A stretch of 64,000 nucleotides of DNA from Pseudomonadota bacterium. GTDB lineage: Bacteria; Pseudomonadota; Alphaproteobacteria; Dongiales; Dongiaceae. The notes beneath the pieces were generated by a model. It searched no databases. It saw nothing but the letters and a program-made list of their open reading frames with translations, and was not told the DNA's origin. The stretch's first letter is position 1, and each line of letters starts with the position of its first letter. This document shows, one piece after another, positions 43,805-53,211 of this stretch. The position numbers were made by a program, and so were the translations under genes. The stretch lies in the NCBI GenBank assembly GCA_021792365.1, contig JAJYUT010000003.1, positions 1 through 64,000 of the forward strand. Reading direction: 5' to 3'.

Positions 43805-44054
43805 CACGTTAGGAGCAGCAGGACCTGCGCACAATCCCAGACGGAATGCTACGATGGCCAGTAAAAGGTTACGGATTTATTAGCGGCTCGCCCGCGCCGC
43901 TCTATCAAAAGCTGTGCCGCGACGAGCGACGCAAGCGGCCGGCCCGCGGCATGACATCCAAGCAATACACTCACGCGGCCGACGGCGATTTACAGGCCGG
44001 CGGGAGGATTCTAGGCTCGAGCGCGAACAACAAAGCCAGGGGAGGCGATCGGCC

Positions 44055-45083
44055 ATGGAACGCATCGCGTTGGGCGTGATCGGCTGCGGGTTCTTCGCAC
44101 AGAACCACCTGCACGCATGGACGGATTTGAGATCCAAGGGAGTCGAGATCGCCGCCGTCTGCGACGTCGATGAAAGCAAGGCCCGCGCCGCCGCGGACAA
44201 GTTCGGCGTCAAGAGCTGGTACAAGGACGCCGAGACCATGCTCAAGCAGGAGAAGCTGGGCCTGGTCGACATTGTCACGCGCGTCGAGACCCATCGGGAC
44301 GTGGTTTCCCAGGCGATCCGCCCTCGCGTCCCTACCATCGTGCAGAAGCCGTTCGGTCCCGATCTCGCCGCCTGCCGCGCCATGGCGGACGAGGCGCAGA
44401 AGGCAGGCGTCTTTCTCGCCGTGCATGAAAATTTCCGGTTCCAGGTCCCGATGCGTCGGATCGCCGAGTTGCTGCGCGCGGGCGCGATCGGCACGCCTTC
44501 CTGGGCGCGCGTCAGCTTCCGGACCGGCTACGACATCTACAAGGGGCAGCCCTATCTCGCGAACGAGGAGCGGTTCGTCCTGATCGACCTCGGCGTACAT
44601 GTGCTCGACCTGGCGCGCGTGTTCCTGGGCGAGGTCGAGCAGCTCTCCGCCGAGCTGCAGCGCCGCAACCCGGACGTCCGGGGCGAGGATACGGCGACCA
44701 TGCTGCTGCGGCACAAATCCGGCGCGGTCTCCATCGTCGAGTGCACCTATGAATCCCGCCGCCTGCCGGACGTCTTCCCCGAGACGTTGCTGGAGATCGA
44801 AGGTCCCAAGGGGGCTATCGTCCTCAAGCCCGGCTCTGTCCTCGATGTCACGATCGCTGGCAAAACGACGACCCATGACGTGGATGCGCCGGTCCTGAAC
44901 TGGGCGGAGCGGCCGTGGCATATCATCCAGGAAAGCGTGGTCGCCACCTGCGAGCACATGCTGGAGGCGCTGCGCGCCGGCCGAGCGGCCGATACCGCGG
45001 CGCTCGACAACGTGCGGACCTTCACTCTGGTAGAGGCGGCCTACCAAGCCGCCGCCGCGGGCCGCGCGGTGCGCCTCGCCTGA
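44055..45083 (+). CDS. Gfo/Idh/MocA-family oxidoreductase
   Basis: A 342-residue NAD(P)-dependent sugar or cyclitol oxidoreductase. The Rossmann motif is GVIGCGFFAQNH. The usual EKP motif reads QKP (VPTIVQKPFG), while the DLGVHVLDLARVF segment keeps the Asp and His expected in the active site. GGGAGGCG precedes the ATG. It may act on the substrate of the neighbouring sugar importer; it converges with the flavoprotein gene, sharing a terminator-like structure. Confidence 0.88.
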   Translation: MERIALGVIGCGFFAQNHLHAWTDLRSKGVEIAAVCDVDESKARAAADKFGVKSWYKDAETMLKQEKLGLVDIVTRVETHRDVVSQAIRPRVPTIVQKPFGPDLAACRAMADEAQKAGVFLAVHENFRFQVPMRRIAELLRAGAIGTPSWARVSFRTGYDIYKGQPYLANEERFVLIDLGVHVLDLARVFLGEVEQLSAELQRRNPDVRGEDTATMLLRHKSGAVSIVECTYESRRLPDVFPETLLEIEGPKGAIVLKPGSVLDVTIAGKTTTHDVDAPVLNWAERPWHIIQESVVATCEHMLEALRAGRAADTAALDNVRTFTLVEAAYQAAAAGRAVRLA

Positions 45084-45114
45084 GCTGGCCGCGCGAGGTC
45101 AGCTCCTGAGGCGC
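45071..45114. terminator. bidirectional terminator-like structure containing both stop codons
   Basis: Two nested inverted repeats, GCGCCTC/GAGGCGC (45071-45077 and 45108-45114) and GAGCTG/CAGCTC (45082-45087 and 45100-45105), form a long interrupted stem between convergent genes. The stop codons of both genes (45081-45083 and the complement of 45099-45101) fall inside the structure. There is no U-run on either side. Confidence 0.5.
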
Positions 45115-47516
45115 GCTCCCTTCGGGTCATAGGCCGGTTCGCGTAGAACGACTGCGTCGCGCAATTCGCCGATCACCTCGACGCCCAGCCTGGCATCGGA
45201 ACCGGCCAGGGCCTTGTCGACATAGGCGAGCGCCAGGCTCTGCCGGACATGGTGACCATAGGCGCCGGAGGTGACGAAACCGACCAGCCTGCCGTCATGC
45301 TTGACCGGCTCGAAGCCTGAGGCGTCCGCGTCCCTGGCGTCGATGCGCAGCGTCACCAGCACGCGATCGCTTCCCTTATCGCGGCCGCGCAAAGCCGCAT
45401 CCCGGCCGATGAAGTCGCCCTTGTCGAAGGCAACGTGGTGCCGAAGGCTGGACATCTCCGGCGTGTAGGATTGCGTGAACTCCGTGGACCAGATGCCGTA
45501 GCTCTTTTCCAAACGCAGGGAGTCCAGGGCGCGATTGCCGATCGACCGCAAGCCGAGATCGCCCCCCGCCGCGCGGAGCGCGCCATAGAGCGCGCGCTGA
45601 TGGGCCACCGGCACGTTGACCTCGTAGCCCAGTTCGCCCGTCAGCGACAGGCGCGCGACCACAGCCCGCGCCATGCCCACCTCCATCTCCGCGCAAGCGA
45701 GGAACGGGAAAGACGTGTTGTCGATCGGCACGTTCACCAGCCGGCTCATGAGCTCGCGCGATCTCGGGCCGGAGATCGCGAATCCCATCCAGTCATCGGA
45801 GAGATTGCGGATGGCCACCCCGCTCTCCGGCAGATGATCCGTGAACCAGCGCATATGCCAGGTCTGCAGGTAGTAGGAGCCGATCAGCCAGAAGCGATCC
45901 TCGGCCAGGCGGCTGACGGTGAGATCGCCCATCAGCCTGCCTTTCGGGTTCAGCATGGGGGCGAGGCGTACGCGTCCGATCTTCGGCAGCCTGGCGGCAA
46001 GCAGGCGGTCGAGCCAGGCCTCGGCGCCCGGACCGGTCACCTCGTAGCGCGCATAGATCGCGCTTTCGAACATGCCGATCGCTTCGCGCGTGGCCTTCAC
46101 TTCCGCCGCGACGAAGGGATGCGCGTTGGACCGGCGCAAGGTCGGCTTCTCGACGAAGCCCAGCTGATCCGGTGCAAAATATTGCGGCGTCTCCATGCCC
46201 CAGGTGCAGCCATAGACCGCTCCCTCCGCCTTCAGCGCGTCGAAGCAGGGCGAGGTCTTCAGCGGCCGACCGGCGGGCAGTTCCTCGTTCGGGTAGGAGA
46301 TGACGAAGCGCCGGGCATAGAACTGCCCCGTCATCGCCTTCAGATATGAATCGGTCGACGCGAAGCCGCCATAGCGCGCCACGTCCATGCCGAAGATGTC
46401 GGCGCCAGGGTCGCCGTCGATCATCCAGTTGGCGAGGGTGAGGCCGATCGCGCCGCCCTGCGAGAAGCCGCCCATGCAGCCGCAGGCGACCCAGTAGTTC
46501 CGGAGGCCCGGTACCGGTCCGACCAGCGGGTTGCCGTCGGGTGTGAAAGTGAAGGCACCGTTGACCCATTTGCGGATTCCGACGTTCTGCAGCGCCGGAA
46601 ACCGCTCGAAGCCGATCGCAAGCTCCGGCGAGATGCGGTCGATGTCGGGCGGCAACAGGTCCATGCCGAATTCCCAATCGGCGCCCTCGGTCTTCCAGTG
46701 CCGCGGATCACGCTCATAGACGCCGAGCAGGACACCCTTGCGCTCCTGCTGCAGATAGGTGAAGCCCTCGAGATCCGTGATGGCCGCGATCTCGCGATCC
46801 ATCGCCACGATCTCGGGCACGTCCTCGGTGATCAGGTAGTGGTGCTGCATCGGCGTGACCGGCAGATTGATGCCGACCATCCGGCCGACCTTGCGCGCCC
46901 ACAGGCCAGCCGCGTTGATCACGTGCTCGGCCGTGATGGTGCCCTGCTCCGTCACAACCGACCACTGGCCGTCCGGCAATTGCTTCAGGCCTAGCACACG
47001 GTTGCGCAGGACGATCTCCGCGCCCCGCTTCTTCGCGGCGCCGGCATAGGCATGGGTAGTGCCATGCGGGTCCATGTAGCCTTCGTGCGCATCGTAGAGC
47101 CCGCCCTGAAGATTGGAGACGTCGACGATCGGGCACAGCTCCTTGATCTCCTCCGGCGTCACCAGGCGCGTTTCCATTTCCATGGTCTCGTACATGGCGC
47201 GCTCGGCCTTCAGCATCTCCCAGCGCTCCGGCGTAGCGGCAAGGCTGATGCCGCCGGTCATGTGCATACCGACGCTCTGGCCGCTCTCCTCTTCGATCTC
47301 CTTGTAGAGGCGGATGGTGTAGCCCTGGAGCGCGGCGATGTTGGGATCGTCGTTGAGCGCGTGGAACCCTGCCGCCGCGTGCCAGGTCGAGCCGGCGGTC
47401 AGCTCCGCGCGCTCGACCAGGAGGATGTCCGTCCAGCCGAACTTGCTGAGGTGATAGAGGATGCTGCATCCGACGATGCCGCCACCGATGATAACGACGC
47501 GATAATGCGATTTCAT
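45099..47516 (-). CDS. FAD-dependent dimethylglycine/sarcosine dehydrogenase-like protein
   Basis: An 805-residue flavoprotein: an N-terminal FAD-binding oxidoreductase domain (VVIIGGGIVGCSILYHL; STWHAAAG with the His that holds FAD covalently in the family) over about 1-400, then an intermediate domain and GcvT-type folate-binding domains (about 410-800; AIGMFESAIYARYEVTGPGAEAWLD; GELGYEVNVP). Such enzymes demethylate dimethylglycine or sarcosine and hand the C1 unit to tetrahydrofolate. It lies 45 bp downstream of soxG, apparently in the same operon, and so continues glycine betaine breakdown. Confidence 0.9.
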   Translation of the reverse strand: MKSHYRVVIIGGGIVGCSILYHLSKFGWTDILLVERAELTAGSTWHAAAGFHALNDDPNIAALQGYTIRLYKEIEEESGQSVGMHMTGGISLAATPERWEMLKAERAMYETMEMETRLVTPEEIKELCPIVDVSNLQGGLYDAHEGYMDPHGTTHAYAGAAKKRGAEIVLRNRVLGLKQLPDGQWSVVTEQGTITAEHVINAAGLWARKVGRMVGINLPVTPMQHHYLITEDVPEIVAMDREIAAITDLEGFTYLQQERKGVLLGVYERDPRHWKTEGADWEFGMDLLPPDIDRISPELAIGFERFPALQNVGIRKWVNGAFTFTPDGNPLVGPVPGLRNYWVACGCMGGFSQGGAIGLTLANWMIDGDPGADIFGMDVARYGGFASTDSYLKAMTGQFYARRFVISYPNEELPAGRPLKTSPCFDALKAEGAVYGCTWGMETPQYFAPDQLGFVEKPTLRRSNAHPFVAAEVKATREAIGMFESAIYARYEVTGPGAEAWLDRLLAARLPKIGRVRLAPMLNPKGRLMGDLTVSRLAEDRFWLIGSYYLQTWHMRWFTDHLPESGVAIRNLSDDWMGFAISGPRSRELMSRLVNVPIDNTSFPFLACAEMEVGMARAVVARLSLTGELGYEVNVPVAHQRALYGALRAAGGDLGLRSIGNRALDSLRLEKSYGIWSTEFTQSYTPEMSSLRHHVAFDKGDFIGRDAALRGRDKGSDRVLVTLRIDARDADASGFEPVKHDGRLVGFVTSGAYGHHVRQSLALAYVDKALAGSDARLGVEVIGELRDAVVLREPAYDPKGARLRS

Positions 47517-47561
47517 GACTCTACCTGTTCAATGCAACGGAGCGGGACGATTGAGCTGGCG

Positions 47562-48119
47562 TCACGCTGCCGGCGGCTTGTCCCACGCCGATGCGGCATG
47601 CTGCAGCCATCGCCAGAGCGCCGGGGCGTATGGCCGTTCGACGTGGAGGCGCCAGCCCTGCGGCATGCGAGCGACGATCGCCTTCACGCCCGCAAAAACC
47701 ATCATCGCGGATTCGGCAGACCCGACCGGCGCCGCGTCGAATTGGTAGTCCGCGCCCAATCTCATCAGGTCCAGCGCGCCGCGCCCCGCAACGTCGAACA
47801 GCACGAATGCATCGCTGACATCCGTGACCGCGACACCGTCATCGGACCAGCCGAATGCCGGCAAGTTGGCGGTGCCGCCGCCGAGAGCCACGAGCAGCAA
47901 TCTGTCCGGCGCCAGCCGCAGCGCGTAAGCGTCGGGATCGCATACATCCAGCGGGCCGTGACAACGCATTTCTTCCCGGTCTTCGAGGAATCGGGCGAGA
48001 GCCCCGCTGACCAGCCAGGCGGCTGCCGCCGAGCGCGTCGTGACGGTCAAATCCCGGCACCGGATGTCGGCCCGCTGCCAGTCCGGCGCGGGCGACCAGA
48101 AGAGGCCGCGGTCAGCCAT
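47562..48119 (-). CDS. soxG: sarcosine oxidase gamma subunit
   Basis: A 185-residue small subunit of heterotetrameric sarcosine oxidase. It is a poorly conserved GcvT-related fold (DIRCRDLTVTTRSAAAAWLVSG; GDDGVAVTDVSDAFVLFDVAGRGALDLM-type core; WRLHVERPYAPALWRWLQHAA). The start at 48119 overlaps the alpha-subunit stop by 8 bp. Identification rests on size, fold hints and its place after soxA. Confidence 0.85.
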   Translation of the reverse strand: MADRGLFWSPAPDWQRADIRCRDLTVTTRSAAAAWLVSGALARFLEDREEMRCHGPLDVCDPDAYALRLAPDRLLLVALGGGTANLPAFGWSDDGVAVTDVSDAFVLFDVAGRGALDLMRLGADYQFDAAPVGSAESAMMVFAGVKAIVARMPQGWRLHVERPYAPALWRWLQHAASAWDKPPAA

Positions 48120-50988
48120 TGAGGCGCTCCCCCTTGGGATCGAGGAAACAGGGCGGGACAAGCCGGCCGGTGAAACGCTGCCCGAGATGCTCCAGCTCGA
48201 TCGCGGCGCTCGCGCGCTCCAGCCCGCCTTCGATCAGGCCGAGCGCGATGGGGTGGCCAAGCGCGGCGCTCCAGTAGCTGCTGGTGACATAGCCGAGGCT
48301 GCGCCGGCGCCCGTCCTTGAGCTCGATGCCATGCGCGCCGACCGGGATCGGGGCCTTTCCCTCGACCAGGATCCCGACCAGCCTCTTGCGGTTCGGCTTC
48401 GACGCCGCCGGCGTGAACAGCGAGCGGTCGCCGACATACGCATCCTGTCGCTTGGCGCGCGGCCCGCCCATGCCGAGATCGTGCGGCAAGGTCTCGCCGT
48501 CGGTATCCTGGCCGACATAGATGTAGCCCTTCTCGGCGCGCAGCACGCCGAGAGCTTCGATTCCCAGGGGAGTCGCACCGGCCGCGCGCGCCTTCTGCCA
48601 CAAAGGGGCGCCGAGCGTCGCGGGCACGGCGATCTCGTAGCCGCGCTCGCCCGTGAAGCTGACTCGGGCGATGCGCGCCGGACGTCCCGCGAAGCGGCCG
48701 GTCGCCACGCTCATATGCGGAAAGCGCGCGTCATCCAGATCCACGCCCAGCCCGAGTTCTCCCACGATGCGCTTCGACGCGGGGCCGGAGATTGCGATCG
48801 TGGCCCAATGCGCGGTGGCGTCGTGGATGAAGACCTGTGCCAGGTCGAAGCGGTCCTGCCGCCAGGCTTCGTGCTGGGCTGCCATCCATGCGACATGGCT
48901 GCTGGAACAGGAGACGACGAAGTGATTCGGCGCGAGGCGCAGGACCACGCCGTCATCCGCCACGATGCCCGCTTCGCCGAGGGTCAAGCCGTAGCGCGCC
49001 CGGCCCACCGCGAGGCTCGCCATCGGCGTGTAGTAGACGAAATCGAGCAAAGCGGCGGCCTGCGGACCGATGACCTCGATCTTACCGAGGGAAGACGCGT
49101 CGAACACCACGGCATTGCCGCGCGCCGCGATGCATTCCCTTGCGATGGCATCAGCGTCCGCGCCATACCAGGCCGGGCGCAGCGCGCCACCATACTCGCG
49201 GAAACACGCGCCTTCCTGCCGGTGGATGTTCTCGGCGGGCAGGCGGCGGATCGGTACCTGCAACTCCCCGCGTTCCGAGCCCGCGATCGTCGCCATCGAG
49301 ACCGGCACGAAGGGCGGGCGAAACGTCGTGGTGCCCAGGCCTGCCACCTCCCGCCCGCTGCTCGCCGCAAGCACCGCGAGCGCGTTGACGTTGGAGGTCT
49401 TGCCCTGATCCGTCCCCATGCCGATTGTGGTGTAGCGCTTCAGATGCTCGACCGCGGAGAAGTTCTCCCGCACCGCCAGCTTGATGTCGGCGATCGTCAC
49501 ATCGTTCTGCAGATCGACCCAGATGCGCTTGCCGGACTTGCCCGCCGGCAATGGTGTTGGCGCGGTCCATTGCCGGACTCCGGTGCCGGAAGATGGCGCC
49601 TCGCCTGCCTTGCCCCCGCCGATCTCGGTCGCATTGCGCAGCATCGCGTCCAGATCCCAGAGACCGGCCGCCGCGCCGACCACATCGACCCCTGCGACCG
49701 CGCTGCCCGGCCGGTAGCTTCCGGTCACCGCATCCCAGGACGGCTTGCCCTTGGCGTGGCAATAGAGGTGAAGGCTCGGCGTCCAGCCCCCGGAATGCAC
49801 CACGACATCGGAAACGATGCGCTGACCGTTGCTCAGGGCGACCGCCTCCACAGAGCGATGCCCGCCTGCGCCCTCGACCAAGGTTGCCGGCACCAGCTTT
49901 ATGCCGGCGGCACGCATTGATCCGGCGAGCGACGGATCGATGTCTCTCTCCGGGCGCGAATCGATCAGATGCACATCGCTGCCCGCCTGGCGCAGCGCCA
50001 GCGCGACCTCATAGGCGGAATCGTTGCCGGTCGCAACGACGCACGCATTGCCGACCTTGACGGCATAGCGGCGCGTGTAGAGGAGCGCCGCATCGGCCAG
50101 CATGATGCCCGGCCGGTCATTGTTCGCGAACAGCAGCGGACGCTCGATCGCGCCCGTTGCCACTACCATGCGGCCGGCGCGCACCAGCCATAGCCGTTCG
50201 TCATTGGCGCTGGCCGCCACGTCCTTCTGCACGATCGAGAGGACGTTGTGGTCATAAAGGGCGAGGGCAGTGGAGCGGCGCAGGATCTCGACGCCGCGAT
50301 CCCGCAAGACCCGCTCGGCCTGTCGTGCCCAGTCCGCGCCCGGCATCCCATCGATCATCGCTTCACGATAGAGGACGGTGCCGCCAAGCTCCCCCTGCGC
50401 CTCGACCAGCATCACGCGCTTGCCGCGCGTCGATGCCGCCAGCGCAGCCGCCAGGCCTGCAGGCCCGGCCCCGACGACGCACACGTCGGCCTGCACATGC
50501 CGATGCGCTGCGGAAGTCGCCCGGCTGGAAAGATCGACCCGGCCGAGACCGGCGAGCGCGCGGATGCGATGCTCGTAGGCCATCCAGTTCGGCCACATGA
50601 AGGTCTTGTAGTAGAAGGCCGCGGGAATGAAGCGCGCGATCCGGTCGAGGAAACCGAGCCGATCGTTCTCCGCAGTGCCGTTGGCATGGATCGAGCGCAG
50701 TTCCATGCCGTCGGCCAGCGGCTCCAGAGTCGCGCGCGCGTTGGGGTCGTGGCGGTTGCCCAGCCGCAGGTCCAGGATCGCGCTGGGCTCCTCCGGCCCG
50801 GCCGTATAGATCCCGCGCGGCCGGTGGTACTTGAAGCTGCGGCCGACGATGCGCACGCCATTCGCGAGCAGAGCCGACGCCACGGTGTCACCGGCATGGC
50901 CCTCATAGGCCTCGCCGTCGAACGTAAAGCGCAGCCGTTGCGCGCGGTCGATCGCGCCGCCCTGCTCCATGCGCCGGGACGGAATCAT
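48112..50988 (-). CDS. soxA: sarcosine oxidase alpha subunit
   Basis: A 958-residue subunit: an N-terminal ferredoxin-like domain without cluster cysteines (about 10-100), an NAD-binding/FAD-type domain (VCVVGAGPAGLAAALAAS) and a C-terminal GcvT-type folate domain (about 590-950; GERGYEIAVPATLGAPLW). The complex oxidises sarcosine to glycine, making hydrogen peroxide and, with folate, methylene-tetrahydrofolate. Its ATG at 50988 overlaps the soxD stop by 4 bp. Confidence 0.93.
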   Translation of the reverse strand: MIPSRRMEQGGAIDRAQRLRFTFDGEAYEGHAGDTVASALLANGVRIVGRSFKYHRPRGIYTAGPEEPSAILDLRLGNRHDPNARATLEPLADGMELRSIHANGTAENDRLGFLDRIARFIPAAFYYKTFMWPNWMAYEHRIRALAGLGRVDLSSRATSAAHRHVQADVCVVGAGPAGLAAALAASTRGKRVMLVEAQGELGGTVLYREAMIDGMPGADWARQAERVLRDRGVEILRRSTALALYDHNVLSIVQKDVAASANDERLWLVRAGRMVVATGAIERPLLFANNDRPGIMLADAALLYTRRYAVKVGNACVVATGNDSAYEVALALRQAGSDVHLIDSRPERDIDPSLAGSMRAAGIKLVPATLVEGAGGHRSVEAVALSNGQRIVSDVVVHSGGWTPSLHLYCHAKGKPSWDAVTGSYRPGSAVAGVDVVGAAAGLWDLDAMLRNATEIGGGKAGEAPSSGTGVRQWTAPTPLPAGKSGKRIWVDLQNDVTIADIKLAVRENFSAVEHLKRYTTIGMGTDQGKTSNVNALAVLAASSGREVAGLGTTTFRPPFVPVSMATIAGSERGELQVPIRRLPAENIHRQEGACFREYGGALRPAWYGADADAIARECIAARGNAVVFDASSLGKIEVIGPQAAALLDFVYYTPMASLAVGRARYGLTLGEAGIVADDGVVLRLAPNHFVVSCSSSHVAWMAAQHEAWRQDRFDLAQVFIHDATAHWATIAISGPASKRIVGELGLGVDLDDARFPHMSVATGRFAGRPARIARVSFTGERGYEIAVPATLGAPLWQKARAAGATPLGIEALGVLRAEKGYIYVGQDTDGETLPHDLGMGGPRAKRQDAYVGDRSLFTPAASKPNRKRLVGILVEGKAPIPVGAHGIELKDGRRRSLGYVTSSYWSAALGHPIALGLIEGGLERASAAIELEHLGQRFTGRLVPPCFLDPKGERLNG

Positions 50989-51236
50989 GCGACCGGCTCC
51001 GATCCGGTGATTGTGTGGGTGACCGTATCCCTCGACAAGGCGAACCAGCGGCCGCAACCGCCGCTATGGACCCACAGCTCCTTGGCGGCTCCTTTGGCGT
51101 TCCTGCGGAAATGGACGTACTGCGCCCAGGCCGCATCATCGGCGGTGCGCGTGGGGCGCTGCACGCCGGCATCACCGGCATAGCGGAACTCGACCTCCGC
51201 GCGGTTGCCACACCAGGGACAGGGAAAGTGCTGCAT
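50985..51236 (-). CDS. soxD: sarcosine oxidase delta subunit
   Basis: An 83-residue zinc-binding subunit of heterotetrameric sarcosine oxidase. Zinc ligands are Cys6 and Cys9 (CPWCG) with His/Cys in WVHSGGCGRWF. The length is normal. It overlaps soxA by 4 bp and starts 8 bp after soxB, in the standard soxBDAG order. Confidence 0.95.
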   Translation of the reverse strand: MQHFPCPWCGNRAEVEFRYAGDAGVQRPTRTADDAAWAQYVHFRRNAKGAAKELWVHSGGCGRWFALSRDTVTHTITGSEPVA

Positions 51237-51244
51237 CTCGCCTC

Positions 51245-52504
51245 CTAGTGCGCGACGCCCGCATGGGCCTCGTCGATCGTCGCGCCGGACGCGAAGCGCG
51301 CGAGATCAAAAGGCGCGGAGATAGGGTGATGGCGGCCGGTGGCAAGGATGTGGGCGAACAAGGTGCCGCCGGCCGGGATCGCCTTGAACCCACCGGTCCC
51401 CCAGCCGCAATTGAGGTAGAGGCCTTCCACCGGCGATGGGCCGAGGATGGGCGAGTTGTCCGGCGATGTGTCCACGATGCCGCCCCATTGCCGCATCAGC
51501 TTGAGCGTCGCGAAGGAGGGGAACATCTCCACCAGCGAGGAAACGACGGATTGCGTGACGGGGAAATTGCCCCGCTGGGCGTAGGACGGGCAGCGGTCCA
51601 GATTGCCGCCCATCACCAACTCGCCCTTGTCCGACTGGCTGACATAGGCGCCGTGCGAGGACGACGCGACCACGACCTCGAGGCACGGCTTGACCGGCTC
51701 GCTCACCATCGCCTGCAACGTGTAGCTTTGCAGCGGCAGTGCGAAGCCCGCCATGCCGGCCAGCACGGAGGAATGGCCCGCCACCGCCATGCCGAACCGG
51801 TCGGCGGCGATGCGCCCGCGGCTGGTCTCGATCGCCACCACGCGCCCGCGCTCGATCTCGAATCCCGTGACCTCGCAATTCTGGATGATGTGGACGCCGC
51901 GGGAATCGGCAGCGCGGGCATAGCCCCAGGCCACCGCATCGTGCCGCGCCACGCCCGCGCGCCGCTGGATCATCCCGCCGAGGACGGGCCAGCGACAGTT
52001 GAGGTCGCCATTCAGCAGGGGCGCCAGGCGCAAGACCTCGTCGCGGTCCAGGATCTCGATATCGACGCCGTTGATGCGCATGGCGTTCGCGCCTCGGCAC
52101 ATCATCTCGAGCTCGGCCTCGCTATGCGCGACCTCGATCATGCCGCGCTGGGAGAACATGATGTTGTAGTTCAACTCGCGCGACAGGCCTTCATAGAGCC
52201 GGACGGAGAGATCGTACAGCGCGGCGCTCTCCGGATAGAAATAGTTGGAGCGGATGATGGTGGTGTTGCGACCCGTATTCCCGCCGCCGATCCACCCCTT
52301 CTCCAGCACCGCCACGTTCGTGATTCCGTGCGTGCGCGCCAGGTAGTAAGCCGTCGCCAGCCCATGCCCGCCGCCGCCAATGATGACGACGTCGTAGCGC
52401 GGCGCCGGATCGCGGTCGTGCCACGCGGGACTCCAGCCGGTCTGGCCAGCAAGGCCCTCGCGTAGCAGCGCCCAGCCGGAATAGCGCATCTTGGCCGCGT
52501 TCAT
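51245..52504 (-). CDS. soxB: sarcosine oxidase beta subunit
   Basis: A 419-residue flavin subunit containing the dinucleotide motif VVIIGGGGHGLATAYYLA and the family sequence GVARHDAVAWGYARAA, whose His is the usual covalent FMN attachment point. It oxidises sarcosine; electrons pass to oxygen through the FMN. Two Met starts (52504 and 52489) are possible, neither with a strong ribosome-binding site. It is the first gene of soxBDAG and is divergent from a TetR gene across a 68-bp gap with a clear operator. Confidence 0.95.
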   Translation of the reverse strand: MNAAKMRYSGWALLREGLAGQTGWSPAWHDRDPAPRYDVVIIGGGGHGLATAYYLARTHGITNVAVLEKGWIGGGNTGRNTTIIRSNYFYPESAALYDLSVRLYEGLSRELNYNIMFSQRGMIEVAHSEAELEMMCRGANAMRINGVDIEILDRDEVLRLAPLLNGDLNCRWPVLGGMIQRRAGVARHDAVAWGYARAADSRGVHIIQNCEVTGFEIERGRVVAIETSRGRIAADRFGMAVAGHSSVLAGMAGFALPLQSYTLQAMVSEPVKPCLEVVVASSSHGAYVSQSDKGELVMGGNLDRCPSYAQRGNFPVTQSVVSSLVEMFPSFATLKLMRQWGGIVDTSPDNSPILGPSPVEGLYLNCGWGTGGFKAIPAGGTLFAHILATGRHHPISAPFDLARFASGATIDEAHAGVAH

Positions 52505-52533
52505 CGATGGAATGCCGTGGATCGCATGCTTCG

Positions 52534-52557
52534 CTTGTTGTAAGTTCTTACAATAAG
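52534..52557. promoter_or_regulatory. TetR-type operator between soxB and the first TetR gene
   Basis: The core TTGTAAGTTCTTACAA (52538-52553) is a perfect 7-bp inverted repeat with a 2-nt centre, extended by CTT/AAG flanks with one mismatch to 24 bp. It is centred in the 68-bp gap between divergent genes, ideal for control of both soxB and the regulator. A related dyad occurs in the second TetR promoter. Confidence 0.75.
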
Positions 52558-52572
52558 AAATCGGGCCGAGAA

Positions 52573-53211
52573 ATGCAATCGCGGAAGAAAGTCCCCCGGT
52601 TCCGGCGCGAGAAGCCGGAGAAACGGCGCGCCGACCTGGTCCAGGCGGCGATCCGCTGCCTGAGTGCGGGCGGCATGTCGGCATTCAAGATGGAGCGGAT
52701 CGCGGCCGAGGCCGGCGTTTCGCTCGGCCTGCTCAGCCATTATTTCACGGACAAGAACCAGCTTCTGACCGAGGTCTACCAGGCCGCGCTGTACGCGGAT
52801 GTGAACAGGACGATCGCCGAGCTGGGCAATAAGGCGGCGCCGGGCTCGGCGGCCGAACGGCTGTGCCGCATCGTCGATGCGATCATCGATCCGGACTACT
52901 TGAAATCCGCAAACCTGAACGTCTGGCTCGCGCTGTGGGGCGAGATCGTGGTCAATCCCGACCTGCGACGCGCCCATCGCGCTCTATACCGCAGCTACCT
53001 CAAGTCGCTGGCGGCGCTGATCGAAACTGTGGCCGCGGAACGGCGGCGCAGTGTCAATGCGATCGAGATCGCGCGCAGCTTGCAGGCGCTGATCGACGGC
53101 CTGTTCCTGGAGCGCGCGCTCGACCGGCAGGCCGTCCTTCACGCCGACTTCCGCCGCGCCAGCTACGAGTTCCTGGAACTGCACTTGGGAAACCTGCCTA
53201 GCGCCGCTTGA
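52573..53211 (+). CDS. TetR-family regulator, BetI-like, divergent from soxB
   Basis: A 212-residue repressor. The helix-turn-helix occupies about residues 15-60 (RADLVQAAIRCL; MERIAAEAGVSLGLLSHYFTDKNQLL), and the rest is a ligand-binding and dimer domain with a BetI-like NVWLALWGEIVVNPDLRRAH segment. The ATG at 52573 is just downstream of the operator. It most likely represses soxBDAG and itself and senses a methylated amine or breakdown product. Its 3' end overlaps that of the convergent TetR gene by 14 bp. Confidence 0.88.
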   Translation: MQSRKKVPRFRREKPEKRRADLVQAAIRCLSAGGMSAFKMERIAAEAGVSLGLLSHYFTDKNQLLTEVYQAALYADVNRTIAELGNKAAPGSAAERLCRIVDAIIDPDYLKSANLNVWLALWGEIVVNPDLRRAHRALYRSYLKSLAALIETVAAERRRSVNAIEIARSLQALIDGLFLERALDRQAVLHADFRRASYEFLELHLGNLPSAA

